Shown: positions 19,072 to 30,371 of the stretch, one piece after another
How positions within the stretch are numbered: the first letter of the stretch is position 1
Layout: each line of letters begins with the position of its first letter
Source: Rhynchopus sp. YZ270_cl-10
Lineage: Eukaryota; Euglenozoa; Diplonemea; Diplonemida; Diplonemidae
Direction: 5' to 3'
Length of the DNA stretch: 64,000 nucleotides
NCBI GenBank assembly: GCA_964035575.1
Contig: OZ037872.1
Coordinates: 124,001 to 188,000 of the forward strand
The notes under the pieces: model-generated
What the model saw: the letters and a program-made list of their open reading frames with translations, nothing else
Told to the model about the DNA's origin: nothing
Database searches by the model: none
Position numbers and translations under genes: made by a program

Positions 19072-22000
19072 TCACCAGGACATAATGTTCGGAAGGTTCT
19101 GGGGCTTGTTGGTCACAGGTCTGTGCTGGGGGGTGGTACCGGGCTGGGTTGTGAGCACCTGCTGTCTGTAGCCAGGCTTGACGTACTCGTTCCAGGCGCG
19201 GACCTTCAGGTCTGTGATGTCAACACGCTCGAGTGCCTGGACAAGGGCAACTGCAAGCTGGGTGTTGGTGACAAGGGAGACTCCGAAGTCGACGGCAGCT
19301 CTACGCATGTGGTACCCCGCCGTCACGTCCTGGGAGGCAAGCGACCCAGGCACGTTGATCACCATGTCAACTCCCTTCGTCTTGATCAGCTCAAGCGCGT
19401 TCGGCAGACTGCCCGACTCACCCGGCTTCGAGACTGCGAGGCACTCCACACCCTCGTTCTTGAAGAACTCGTGTGTGTTCTCTGTGCAGTACAGCTTGTA
19501 GCCCATCACCTTCAGCGACTTCATGTACGACACGAACGCAACCTTCGCCTTCATGGGTCCCAGGGACACGAGGATGTTGCGTGTTCTCGTGGGGAGCTTG
19601 AAGTTCGACGCGAGCAGCGACTTGAGGAGCGCCTCGTGCTGGTCGACTCCGAAGCAGGCAACCTCTCCGGTGCTCGCCATCTCGACACGGGTGATCGGGT
19701 CGGCTCCCTGTGGGTGAAAAGGGGTGAAAGGGTAAGTCAGTGAGAATGGTGTGTGTCATACCTCCAGACGCGTGAACGAGAACATCGGGCTCTTGCAGCA
19801 CACCCACTCGGTGTTGTACAGGTCGATCTGGTACGGGATGCACGGTGCACCGACCATGGCCTTGGTGGCAAGTTCGATGAAGTTGACATCGAACGTCTTC
19901 GAGACGAACGGGAAGGAACGCGACGCACGCAGGTTGCACTCGATGATCTGTTGTGAGGCATTTGGTTGTTTTTTTTAAGTCCTATCACCAACCCCATCTC
20001 CATACCTTGATGTCGTTGTTCTTCGAGAGGAACTGGGCGTTGACGGGCCCGGTGATGTTGAGTCTCTGGCACAGCGAGCTCATGATGCGCTTGATACGAC
20101 GCACGGTCTCGACGTAGAGCTTCTGCGACGGGAGGACGAGGGTCGCGTCACCAGAGTGCACACCTGCGTTCTCGACGTGCTCGGAGACGGCGTAGTTGAC
20201 GATGCGTCCGTCCTTGGCCACGGCGTCCATCTCAACCTCCTTCGCGTTCTTCACGAACTTCGTGACCACGACCGGGTGGTCGCGGTTCACGTTCGTCGCC
20301 TGCGCCAAGTACGACTTCAGGTCAGCCTCGTTGTCCGCCACGTTCATGGCCGCACCCGACAGCACGTACGACGGACGCACCAGCACCGGGTACTCAACAC
20401 GCGACGCAAAGGACAGCGCCTCCTCCACGGAGCACGCGTCGATCCACTGCGGCTGGTCGATCTGCAGAGTGTCGCAGAGCTTGCTGAACTTGTTGCGGTC
20501 CTCGCACATATCAATCGAGTCGGGGCTGGTTCCGAGGATGGTGACGCCGGCCTTCGACAGGGGGACGACAAGGTTGTTCGGGATCTGTCCTCCAACGGAG
20601 ACGACAACCTGTGGGGTGGTTGGAAAAGTCAAAAATTAAAAGTGGTCGTGTGACATACTCCACGCGCCAGCTCTGCCTGGTAGATGTCAAGAACAGTCTC
20701 GAGGGACAGCTCCTCGAAGTAGAGGCGGTCGCTCTCGTCGTAGTCGGTCGAGACGGTCTCGGGGTTGTAGTTGATCACGATCGAGCGCAGGCCGAGCTTG
20801 TTCAGGGTGCGCACGCAGCTCACCGCACACCAATCGAACTCGCACGAGCTTCCGATTCTGTATGCTCCACATCCAAGCACAATCACACCGCCTCCGGGGA
20901 AGTTCAGGTCTGTAGCATTAGCATTGATGTTGGTTTGTTTGTTATGTTTTGACCATACCGTTCTCGTCTCCGTTGTAGGTGGTGTAGAGGTAGTTGGTTT
21001 TTGCAGGGAACTCAGCAGCGAGGGTGTCGATCTGCTTCACAACAGGCACGATTCCGTGCGAAATACGCATGTTGCGGATCTGTGTGTAGGGATAGAGGTA
21101 GGGTAGAGGTAGGGGGCTCATTGCCATGTGCACATACCTCCTCCTGCGAGGCAGTGAGGCAGCGTGCAAGGGTTCTGTCGCTGAATCCAAGCTTCTTTGC
21201 GAGGATGAGCATGTCCGAGCGGACCGGCTTAGCCGAGGACTTCAGTCTGTTCTCCATGTCAACGACGTTCTGCAGCTTGCGCAGGAACCATCTGTCGATC
21301 TTGGTGAGGTTGTACACACGCTCGACACCCCAGCCTCTGTAGAGGGCCACGGCGATGGAGTACACACGACGGTCGCTGTGGTCATAGGTGTGGTCATGTG
21401 GTCATGTGTGCAAGCATGAAGGGGGCATACCTAGGGTTCGACAGGAACTCCTCGAGCTCAGCGTCGGTGCAGCTGTTCTCGTCCGCATTTGCGAGGTCAC
21501 TGTGGAATGGTGTTTGATTGTGAACCGGGAAAACATAAATATGAGAAAAGAAGTGAAGAGAGCACATACCCGAACCCATCGATGCCACCGTCAACCATAC
21601 GGATACCCTTCTGGAAGGTCTCCTCGAACTTCCGCCCAATCGCCATCACTTCTCCAACAGACTTCATCGCCGATCCGATCGAGGACGAGACACGGCTGAA
21701 CTTACGCATGTCCCAACGGGGGAACTTGATGACGCAGTAGTCGAGGGAGGGCTCGAAGCACGCGCTGGTCGACTGGGTGACAGAGTTCTTGATCTCCGTG
21801 AGCTTCATGCCCATAGCAAGCTTGGCCGCCACGTACGCGAGAGGGTATCCTGTCGCCTTGGACGCAAGCGCAGAGGAACGCGACAGACGTGCGTTCATCT
21901 CGATGATGCAGTAGTCGTTTGTGTGCGGGTCGACGGCGTACTGCACGTTGCACTCTCCGACAATGCCGATGTGGCGGGCGATCTTGATGGCGACCTTCCT

Positions 22001-23956
22001 GAGGTGGTAGTACTCCTCGTTCGTCAGCGTCTGACTGGGTGCGACCACGATGGAGTCACCAGTGTGGATACCGAGGGGGTCGAAGTTCTCCATGTTGCAG
22101 ACGGTGATGCAGTTGTCGTCCGCGTCACGCACAACCTCGTACTCGATCTCCTTCCAGCCCTTGAGCGACTTGTCAATGATGATCTGTGAGGACGACGAGA
22201 ACGCCTTTGCGCACAGCTCCTTCAGCTCGTCGTCGTTCTTTGCGAACCCAGACCCAAGCCCTCCAAGCGCGAAGGCCGCACGCACAAGAACCGGGTACCC
22301 GATCTCGTTGGACACCTTGACAGCAGTGTCGATGTCAAGCGCGATCTTGGAGGTCGCCACCTTCTCACCAATCTCGGCAAGCTTGTCAGCGAAGATCTCA
22401 CGGTCCTCAGTGTTGACGATGGCCTGCACAGGTGTTCCCAGCACCTCGACGTTGTGGAACTTGAGCACACCAGAGTCACGCAGCTGCACACCGCAGTTCA
22501 GGGCAGTCTGCCCACCGAACTGAAGCATGATTCCGTCGGGCTGCTCCTTCTCGATGATCTTCGTCACCATCTCCAGCGTCACCGGCTCGAAGTACACCTC
22601 GTCAGCCATGCCCGCAGAGGTCTGGCACGTTGCGATATTGGGGTTGACCAGGATGACACGCACGTTCGACTCCTTCAGCGCCTTGATCGCCTGCGACCCA
22701 GAGTAGTCGAACTCTCCGGCCTGTCCAATCGAGAGACCTCCGGACCCGAGAAGCAGAATGCTCTTCACGTCGGGCTTTCTCCTGATCGGGACTGTGGTGA
22801 TGCGTGCAGATGCCTCGGAGATGCGCCCCAGGAAGGTGTCGAAGAGGAAGTCCGTGTCGGTGGGCCCACCCATGGCCTCGGGGTGGAACTGCACGGAGAA
22901 GAAGGGCTTGGAGATGTGCGTGATGCCCTCGTTGGAGTAGTCGTTCGCGTTGTAGAAGAGCGGTGTCCAGTCGGCGGGGAGGGTCTTCTCGTCGACGGCG
23001 TATCCGTGGTTCTGCGAGGTGATGTAGCAGCGCGTGGTACGCATGTCGATCACGGGCTGGTTCATTCCACGGTTTCCGAACTTCATCTTGAAGCACTTCG
23101 CGCCGGTTGCCTTCGCAAGGAGCTGGTGTCCCATGCAGATTCCGAAGATGGGGGTGTCGCGCTCGAGGCACTTCTTGATGTTGTTGACGGTCACGTCCAT
23201 CATGTCCGGGTCACCGGGTCCGTTGGAGAGGAAGATACCGTCGCACTTCTCTTCGGAGAAGTCGAAGTCCCAGGGCACGACCTTCAGCGTGCAGTCGGCC
23301 TTGAGGAAGTAGCGCTTGATGTTGTTCTTCATTCCGCAGTCGACGGCGACGATCTTCGTCTTCCCGTTGCCGAGCGTGTAGGGCTCCTTGCAGGACACCT
23401 CTGCGATCAGGTTGCGTGCGTTCGGGTCCTCCAGGGGAAGCGCGGGCTTGCCGTCAAACTTGATCTGTCCGAGCAGGGATCCGTTGTCCCTGATCTTCTT
23501 CACCAGCGCGCGGGTGTCAATGTTGTACAACGCAGGCACGTTGTGCTCCTTGAGCCAGTCCCCGAGCGTGGAGTGGCACTGCCAATGCGAAGGTGTTGTG
23601 GTGTAGTCGGACACAATCACTCCTGCCACCTGGATGGCCTCGGACTCGAAGTGCTTCGGGATGCCGTGCTCATCGCGCGCCTCTCTGTCGGGGATACCGT
23701 AGTTGCCGATGATCGGGTACGTCAGGACCAGGATCTGCCCCTTGTACGAAGGGTCCGTCAGAGACTCCGGGTACCCAACCATACCGGTGTTGAAGACGAC
23801 CTCTCCCGCAATGGGGGTCTCGGCACCGAAGGAGGTACCGGTCAGGATCGTTCCGTCCGCAAGCGACAGCTTCGCTGTGGTCGCCGTGAGCTCCCTCTCG
23901 ATCAGGTCATCCTTGAAGGCGGGGTCAACATAACCTTGCGCCATTTTCCGATACAA
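19072..23956 (-). CDS. glutamine-dependent carbamoyl-phosphate synthetase II (GATase-CPSase fusion), 8 exons
   Basis: This enzyme makes carbamoyl phosphate from glutamine, bicarbonate and ATP, the first step of pyrimidine synthesis. Exons, in gene order: 23956-21570, 21499-21431, 21375-21138, 21079-20959, 20909-20659, 20608-20006, 19947-19762 and 19707-19072. They sum to 4,491 nt, or 1,496 residues, in frame throughout. The seven introns are 49-70 nt, all GTATG...CAG. The glutaminase part shows the catalytic triad C274 (GICMGHQLL), H358 and E360 (QFHPEA). CPSase begins near 395 with [19 protein letters not shown]. The second synthetase half carries [17 protein letters not shown]. The C-terminus is an MGS-type regulatory domain (INVPGS region). 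No aspartate transcarbamylase or dihydroorotase follows, so it is not a full CAD. The start may instead be the second Met (23944), giving MAQGYVDP. All seven introns are in the 3' half. Confidence 0.95.
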
Positions 23957-25147
23957 ACTTTTTCCTCACAAAAAAAGAGAAAAAAAAATGCCTGAATTAG
24001 GAGATGACGGCTAGGTGAAGGGGGGAGGATAGAGAAGAAAATTATAAATGAGCGGGGAAATATTGTGTTACCCTAGATGGTCATTGGCCTTACAAAGATC
24101 TAGACGTTTTATTCCCCCCTTATTTTGTGATGTGCAACACCCAAAGATCGGTACAAAAAGAAGGGCGATAGTCGGGAGAAAGAGGTACGAAAAAAAATCC
24201 CTTTTTGGTATTAACTTAGTGTTGGTAGGTGACGAGCATTGATATAAAAGAAAAATGCCCCCTTGTGGGTGACATTGAAAAGATTGGGCGTTCGTTTGTG
24301 ATCAAAGCCGTTCAAGAATATTTTGTGTATCGAGATGTGGTGAAAAAACTGAAGATAGATTGGCGTCGTGGTTTCAACACGTCCTTAACCAATATAATGA
24401 TAGATCTAGATACATTCTTTCGCCTAATCACATTGTCCACAAGTCTTTTCCAACACAAAAAAAATGTGGTTCACTTTAAAAAAACGAGAAAGAAAAAAAT
24501 ATCACACCTCAACAAAGCGAATCTGTAAGATGTTCCAATGATTGTTTGCCTTTTTTTTTTGTTGTTCCAACCCAACAGGCAATCTGCATAACGTCGCACA
24601 CATGTTCTCTCTAGGATTTCTTGAAGAAGAAAAAAACACACACACACAAAAGCGGAACAGAAGGTTCCTCGGCCCTTTACATACCTAGGATGACCACCCC
24701 CCCAACCCCCGTTGTCTGCACTGAAAAAATTAAATGGCAGTGTGTGTGTGTGTGGATCGTTCACGCCGCAAAGGATGTAGAAGGAGACACACAGCACGTT
24801 GTGGCTTATTAGCCTTCGTAATGAGGAGGGAAAAAAAAATTAAAGCGAAGTTAATTTGTGTACACCAGCTGACGCAGGCACTACTCCGGGGTTATCGAAT
24901 CGAACCCCAGAGAGCACTTCGTTGGTATGCTTATGAAATGTACTGAGAGAACCTGCCCTCAGTACAAAAGGAGGGCCGAATTTTGAACCTTTGAAAGAGA
25001 AAACACACACTTCAAGATATTCAAAAAGTCTTGATGACAAGCTGTGTCCAGCATCTAGACACGGTAACCCCTTTTCCCCATACCACCTCTCCAAAACCCC
25101 CCTTTCCCCCCCTCCTTTACCCTCAACGCTCCAAATGTTCCTCTACA
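23957..25147. other. intergenic region, no gene seen
   Basis: This is AT-rich DNA with homopolymer tracts and a short GT run near 24740. A small inverted repeat near 24890-24915 (GGGGTT...AACCCC) superficially resembles a tRNA T-arm but does not fit one. A 99-codon plus-strand frame at 24229-24528 has no recognisable features and looks accidental. Confidence 0.6.
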
Positions 25148-26104
25148 TCAATCATTAGAAGACGCCTTGCGTTGTCTGAACCACCCAAACGCGTTGTAAC
25201 CAAGCAGTACTATGGTCCCTGCACCTAACGCTAAGCAGAGCGTCGCTAGTACAGTGTTGCCTGAACGGTGTTGTGCACCTTCTGGGTCTATCCCCAGAAT
25301 AGTCCAGCAATAGAGGACGAGGAAGACAGGAAGCCCTGACGCGCATGGAAATAGGTCCACCGCGGAGCGGAGCCATGGTGGCACTGCATGGGAGGCAAGC
25401 ATCTCACCGACAACAGCCGCAAAGTGGAGCGTCCCCGCAAAGACAATCCACTTCAACCAGAACAGCACCGCTGTCGCAGCCACCATGCCCACCCCAAACC
25501 GACACCCACCCCCTTTCTTACACACTGCAAACCTCCCATCGGCTATATCCCGCAGAGACAACACTACATCCTTCTCCAAATCCCGCGATGCAAGCATTTT
25601 TGTAGAATGCTGTGCTCTAAACATATCAACACTAGCAGACAAAAGCAACGTACAGAGAACAAGCACGACAACAAGAAGGAAGACCTGGAAGAGCAGAACA
25701 TCCATGCGGGTCGCCTTCTGCTTCTGTTTGAGGAGAAGAAGCACTGCGAGGACTGGGTGCAAAGAGAGTAGCATCGAAAATTTGCTTCCAGTGATAATTG
25801 CGGCAGCAACAGGGGCAAGGAGACAGAGGATAAGACGCTTGCGCAACCCACGCCTCAGGATGATCTCTGCTGTGGCGACATACATCGTTGCGGTGCAGAA
25901 CACAAAGATCATCGTGCGTGACATAATATGCTGTTGTATGGGTGCCATGGCGCCGACCCCTACCGCACTTAACACAATCAAATTCGCCCACACAATCGCA
26001 AGCAACACCCCAGGTAGAATATCCGCTGTCGTTGTGTCCCCCAAGCTGTCAAATGGCCCCAACTGCTCCAGCCGGCGCATCTCATCTCTTATTATCAACT
26101 GCAT
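25148..26104 (-). CDS. polytopic membrane protein of unknown family
   Basis: The frame gives 318 residues from MQLIIRDEM. About eight hydrophobic helices are visible: near residues 30-50, 62-82, 90-110, 112-125, 135-160, 210-235, 260-280 and 285-305. They are separated by short basic loops such as RRGLRKR and KQKQKATR. There is no signal peptide and no motif I recognise. The frame stays open further upstream to 26299, but that extension reads through the conserved upstream element at 26225-26303, so I place the start at 26104. The gene lies between CPSase II and the secreted paralogue array. Its function is unknown. Confidence 0.7.
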   Translation of the reverse strand: MQLIIRDEMRRLEQLGPFDSLGDTTTADILPGVLLAIVWANLIVLSAVGVGAMAPIQQHIMSRTMIFVFCTATMYVATAEIILRRGLRKRLILCLLAPVAAAIITGSKFSMLLSLHPVLAVLLLLKQKQKATRMDVLLFQVFLLVVVLVLCTLLLSASVDMFRAQHSTKMLASRDLEKDVVLSLRDIADGRFAVCKKGGGCRFGVGMVAATAVLFWLKWIVFAGTLHFAAVVGEMLASHAVPPWLRSAVDLFPCASGLPVFLVLYCWTILGIDPEGAQHRSGNTVLATLCLALGAGTIVLLGYNAFGWFRQRKASSND

Positions 26105-27283
26105 TATTATTTTTTTTCTCAAAAAGGGGGGAAAGGGGTGGAAGGGGGGGAGCAGAGAGGGGGGGGTGTATCCCCCGAAGGTCTGTTCAGTAGGTATGAA
26201 TAAAAGTGTGACAATAAAAGTAGAGTTGAAACACAAAGCCCTCTCGTGAACAGTGCATATTGGTACAATGACCCGGCAGTACCGTGGGTGGACACCCAAC
26301 TAAAAAAAAAGACCACCTATTAGTGACCGGTCTCATATTTCATAAAAGTTAAAGGGCGTTATGAGAGGGGGGTACTATGTGTGTTGCGAAGAAAATAGGG
26401 GGAAGAGGGGGAAAATTTTAAAAAGCAAAACAAACAACATGGCTCGTGTTGTCAACGACTCAAGTATTTGCAATAAAATGTGCCGCAAAGACACTACACA
26501 GAACCGGTAGTTGTGAACTTAAAAAGAAGTCAAGGATGAATGTGTCTACCATACAGGGATGGTGTAACGACATGCCAAGGACACAAAAATAAGTCGGTAA
26601 TAAGCCCATTACATAAGGTACTGAGCCAACCTGAAAAAAAAAGGGGTAAATATTACAGAAAAAGAACAGTGTAAAACAATAAAAAAACAAAAAGAAAAGT
26701 TTAGATGAACCTAATCCTCTCGTGTTTAGTCACCTTGTAAAAAAGGATGACAACGTCTCCGGGGACGTAGTCACCATTTGAAAATCAGAAAAAATGATAG
26801 TAACGACTTTTTGTGATCAAACCAAGACAAAAAAAAATAACCAGCGTGTATTTTGCAATGCGAAGATCCCTGTTGGACGCAAGGCAGTGCAAAAATACAA
26901 TCATCAATATGTTTTTTTTTTGTGACGGCAAAACCAGAAAAATGCCACTGAAAATAAAACTGCAGCGAAAGTCTCTTCGAATATCGTCGGACAACGCAAC
27001 AGAAAGATCGCATTTGGTTGGGATTTGGAGAATACGGGTACAGGCGGGCCTCTTAATTTTCAGGTGAATGAAAATCGTGGCAGGGACACATTGCTTCAGT
27101 GCGGGGGCTGGGCAATGCTCCTTCGCAGGACAATGAAATGAACATAAAGATAAGATAAGATGTGCCTCTCGCAGGCACACATGTAAAGTATAGTGGCAAA
27201 GATGAACCTCAGTTCGTGAAGATAATAATAGTAAGGTGCGCAACGAGCAGACCTTTTACAGCTTGCATGCAACAGAACGGTGT
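26105..27283. other. intergenic region with one copy of element B
   Basis: Besides element A, a copy of element B lies at about 26703-26746 (AGATGAACCTAATCCTCTCG then TTAGTCACC). No gene can be supported downstream of it: the 76-codon frame at 26460-26690 is hydrophobic and low in complexity. The remainder is AT-rich. Confidence 0.6.
26225..26303 (-). promoter_or_regulatory. conserved upstream element A, copy at the 26.1 kb gene
   Basis: In gene sense it ends about 120 nt before the ATG at 26104. On the plus strand it contains ACACAAAGCCCTCTCGTGAA, then GTGCATATTGGTACAATG, CCGGCAGTACCG and GGGTGGACACCC. The same blocks occur in the same order upstream of the CCDC39 gene (47497-47630), at 58001-58122 and, shortened, elsewhere. 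It includes inverted repeats around GTACC..GGTAC and CCGG..CCGG. It could be a promoter or initiator element, or a small RNA or SINE-like repeat; the sequence alone does not decide. Confidence 0.5.
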
Positions 27284-28450
27284 CTAGTCGTCAAGTGTCG
27301 TTGGTGCACATGGGGTGCACGTCAAAGGTGCACCTGGCGGCATTTTGAAGCACCAGTCCGACACACACTCGTTGTTCTCCCACTTGCACTCAGACACAGC
27401 AGAGCAGGTGTTCTGTGCACCGTACTCAGAGCAGTCGTAAGCTCCCTGACGCACAAAAATGGCGTAGTTCGACAGAGGGCCACTCGTCTCGGGAAGCTCC
27501 TCCACCTCACCAGCAGGCACCAACTTGCGGAAGCCAACCATGCGGTGTCTGTCGGACAGGTACCTGAAGCGTGGGGCACAGTGACCTGCTGTCCACCCCT
27601 CCACAGGCATCGAGGCAGGGAAGCCACCGTTTGTTGCAGACGAGCATGGGGGGCAGTGGTACGCAACCACAATCACCTCACAGGGGTGGTCTCCACAGTT
27701 CTCAGGACACTTCACAGCGTTGTGGCTCCCTGTTGCAACCATGTTGTTCTGGTCGGGGAAGAAGGCCTGCACACCAGGACGCAGGAGAACATCGGGGAAG
27801 TTGTGCAGGTAGGCTGAGACCTCATCAAAGCGCCACGCCATCATACCCTCAGACACGGTGTGCGCCGGAAGTGTGTTCGACGACATCGGACGCCACATGT
27901 CACGCACAATCGCACTGTGTGTGCCAGCATAATCACATGTCGGTGGTGGTGCAGGAGCATCTTCGCACACATCAACGTGCAGGGCAACGAACGTCTTCTG
28001 GCATGACCGGATGTTGATTCTGTAGTCAGCCTTGCCTGACTTCTTGTGGGGGAACGTCGAAAACGCCTTTTTCGCTTGATTCTTGGCACCCACGTACAGG
28101 TGTGACGCACGCACAGAGAAGCCTGCGAACATAGTGGTTATGACTTTCAGCTTCGCACCGTTGAAGGAGACCCTGGCGTTGCCGACGTGCTCAGCCTTGG
28201 ACAAGTTGCACCCCTTCTTTTTGTTGGCCCAGATCTTCATTGTAAAAGCCTCGTTTTTCGTGATCGTGTTGGCCCAACCTCCTTTGTTGGAACAAAAGGA
28301 CTTTGAACCTCCCTTTGCCCAAGAGCTTGCACACGTATCCTTGCTTGCGCTCTTCTCCTTAGAATTCGATTTGCTGTACGTATCGTCAGGCTTTCCTTGC
28401 GTCACAGCAAGCAAGCACGCCACTACACTGAGCAACCGCAGGCACATCAT
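27284..28450 (-). CDS. secreted two-domain protein, paralogue 1 of 4
   Basis: The product is 388 residues, with a signal peptide MMCLRLLSVVACLLAVTQG. A short Ser/Lys-rich segment (about 24-40) comes first. The N-terminal domain (about 40-165) contains EHVGNARVSFNG and FAGFSVRASHLYVG, a pattern I associate with a small beta-domain (HVYVG type) seen in bacterial secreted proteins; this link is tentative. The C-terminal domain (about 175-388) is cysteine-rich, with VVAYHCPPCSS, EGWTAGHCAPRFRYL and a CSEYGAQNTCSAVSECKW tail, ending CAPTTLDD. The C-terminal domain is almost identical to the other three copies, while the N-terminal domain is the most diverged of the family. Function is unknown. Secretion and tandem arrangement suggest a surface or secreted defence, adhesion or feeding role. 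Confidence 0.85.
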   Translation of the reverse strand: MMCLRLLSVVACLLAVTQGKPDDTYSKSNSKEKSASKDTCASSWAKGGSKSFCSNKGGWANTITKNEAFTMKIWANKKKGCNLSKAEHVGNARVSFNGAKLKVITTMFAGFSVRASHLYVGAKNQAKKAFSTFPHKKSGKADYRINIRSCQKTFVALHVDVCEDAPAPPPTCDYAGTHSAIVRDMWRPMSSNTLPAHTVSEGMMAWRFDEVSAYLHNFPDVLLRPGVQAFFPDQNNMVATGSHNAVKCPENCGDHPCEVIVVAYHCPPCSSATNGGFPASMPVEGWTAGHCAPRFRYLSDRHRMVGFRKLVPAGEVEELPETSGPLSNYAIFVRQGAYDCSEYGAQNTCSAVSECKWENNECVSDWCFKMPPGAPLTCTPCAPTTLDD

Positions 28451-29213
28451 TGTGTAAACGAGACAAAGAGAAATCTGTAATAAGTGAGGTTCAATGCGTC
28501 AGGGGAGAGCTAGGCGTTACAAAAACAAACAACGGTGCGTTTTTCAGTGTGTGTCCAAGTCCTCCAAAGCTTCAAAAGACAGGACGTTACAATGCAACTT
28601 CGTTGGTCCAGTGTTTAAATAAAAATAAAAAAATGCAGAAAAGAAAAGCACACAGTACAAGAGCATTATGTCTTAGAGCTAGAACGTGATGCCTTTCCTG
28701 CAAGAGTGTATCAAATAGTTGTCACGAAGCTTCCGCACTTGGAGCAACGATGCCAACAAGGATAAATGGAACGGGGTGTAAAATATTAAGCAAAGCCTCC
28801 CAGCGCGATGCGCTTTTCAAGGGAAACGGTTGCGCAGTGACAACACCTCTTATGAGGCAGGCACCGCAAAATGCAGCATCAATTCGAGTATCCCTGCACC
28901 CTGTAGCTACGCCTGCTATCAACACCACAGGGCCCTATCCAGTGGACCGGAGTCCAATTCGAATCAAGTTGGGTAAATAAAAGTAACAGCAAAATACGTC
29001 CCAAACAGTGGCAATACATCGCGCACAAAAGTGGGAACAACAGAAAAATAAAGGGGCCAATAAAAAAAATAGAATAGAAAAAAGAAAGAGGCAAAGTGAA
29101 ATCATGTGGGTCCCATTCACATGGGACAATTGAGAATTTGTACGGAGGCTCACGGCAATGCGCGTCCGGGACAGAAAAACCAAATTATAATCACGCACTA
29201 CAACAGGGGTCTC
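28451..29213. other. intergenic spacer between paralogues 1 and 2
   Basis: The 763 bp contain no gene. The 3' flank of paralogue 2 (about 29100-29210, with CCATTCACATGG) is partly similar to the 3' flanks of paralogues 3 and 4, so duplication units include downstream sequence. Confidence 0.6.
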
Positions 29214-30371
29214 CTAGTCGTCAAGTGTCGTTGGTGCACATGGAGTGCATGTCGGAGGACCGTTTGGAGGGACTCTGAAACACCAGTCCGACACACACTC
29301 GTTGTTCTCCCACTTGCACTCAGACACAGCAGAGCAGGTGTTCTGTGCACCGTACTCAGAGCAGTCGTAAGCTCCCTGACGCACAAAAATGGCGTAGTTC
29401 GACAGAGGACCACTCGTCTCGGGAAGCTCCTCAACCTCACCAGCAGGCACCAACTTGCGGAAGCCAACCATGCGGTGTCTGTCGGACAGGTACCTGAAGC
29501 GTGGGGCACAGTGACCTGCTGTCCACCCCTCCACAGGCATCGAGGCAGGGAAGCCACCGTTTGTTGCAGACGAGCATGGGGGGCAGTGGTACGCAACCAC
29601 AATCACCTCGCAGGGGTGGTCTCCGCAGTTCTCAGGGCACTTCACGGCGTTGTGGCTCCCTGTTGCAACCATGTTGTTCTGGTCGGGGAAGAAGGCCTGC
29701 ACACCAGAGCGCAGGAGAACATCGGGGAAGTTGTGCAGGAAGGCTGAGATCTCATCAAAGCGCCACGCCATCATACCCTCAGACACGGTGTGCGCCGGAA
29801 GTGTGTTCGACGCCATCGGACGCCACATGTCACGCACAATCGCACTGTGTGTGCCAGCATCGTCACACGGCGGAGGAGCAACTCCACACACATCAACGTG
29901 CAGGGCAACGTACGTCTTCAGGCACGACTGGATGCTGACACTGTAGTCTGCGCTGCCCGACTTCTTCCAAGGGAACGAGCTTGGCACCCTGTTCGGGTTC
30001 CATGAGCTGCCCACGTACAGGTGTGACGCACGAACAGAGAAGCCTGCGAACATCGTGGTCGTCACAGTCACTTTCCCTCCGTTGAAGGAGATCACGGCGT
30101 TCCCGACATGCTCACCATTCCTCACATCACACTGCGAAGCGCCCGACCAGATCTTCATCGTCTCAGTGTTGCCTTTGTACATCTTGTTGGACCACGCACC
30201 CCACGAGCGGCTGATGCAATAGGAGCGTGAGCCCTTCGCCCATGAAGTCTTGCACCTGTCGCCATTGTGCCGGTCCTCCAAAGACAGGCTTGGGGAACTA
30301 CCGACGCCTGTACCCTCAACCCCTTCAGCAACCAAGAGGCATGCCAGCGCGACAAGCGTGAAGGTGCGCAT
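29214..30371 (-). CDS. secreted two-domain protein, paralogue 2 of 4
   Basis: The product is 385 residues from MRTFTLVALACLLVAEGVEG, a clear signal peptide. An upstream in-frame ATG (30443) would put 24 unrelated residues before it and is rejected. The N-terminal domain has WAKGSRSYCISRSWGAWSNK, EHVGNAVISFNGG and FAGFSVRASHLYVG. The C-terminal domain is as in paralogue 1 and ends CAPTTLDD. It lacks the Lys-rich heptapeptide repeat of copies 3 and 4; only a short GTGVGSSPSLSLED segment stands there. Confidence 0.85.
   Translation of the reverse strand: MRTFTLVALACLLVAEGVEGTGVGSSPSLSLEDRHNGDRCKTSWAKGSRSYCISRSWGAWSNKMYKGNTETMKIWSGASQCDVRNGEHVGNAVISFNGGKVTVTTTMFAGFSVRASHLYVGSSWNPNRVPSSFPWKKSGSADYSVSIQSCLKTYVALHVDVCGVAPPPCDDAGTHSAIVRDMWRPMASNTLPAHTVSEGMMAWRFDEISAFLHNFPDVLLRSGVQAFFPDQNNMVATGSHNAVKCPENCGDHPCEVIVVAYHCPPCSSATNGGFPASMPVEGWTAGHCAPRFRYLSDRHRMVGFRKLVPAGEVEELPETSGPLSNYAIFVRQGAYDCSEYGAQNTCSAVSECKWENNECVSDWCFRVPPNGPPTCTPCAPTTLDD

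Noticed and set aside
24860-24960. Possible tRNA around GGGGTT..AACCCC
   Set aside because: The loop size is wrong for a T-arm and no acceptor, D or anticodon stems could be fitted.
26105-26299. N-terminal extension of the 25.1 kb membrane protein
   Set aside because: The extra residues are a translation of element A. A similar translation (VHP...VPKVHCSREG) appears at 47.5 and 58.0 kb because the DNA element is repeated, not because it codes.
26460-26690. 76-codon hydrophobic minus-strand frame just after an element B copy
   Set aside because: It begins inside a T-rich tract, has low complexity and lacks a recognisable family. An acceptor-like TTTTTTTTTCAG inside it is not matched by a donor.
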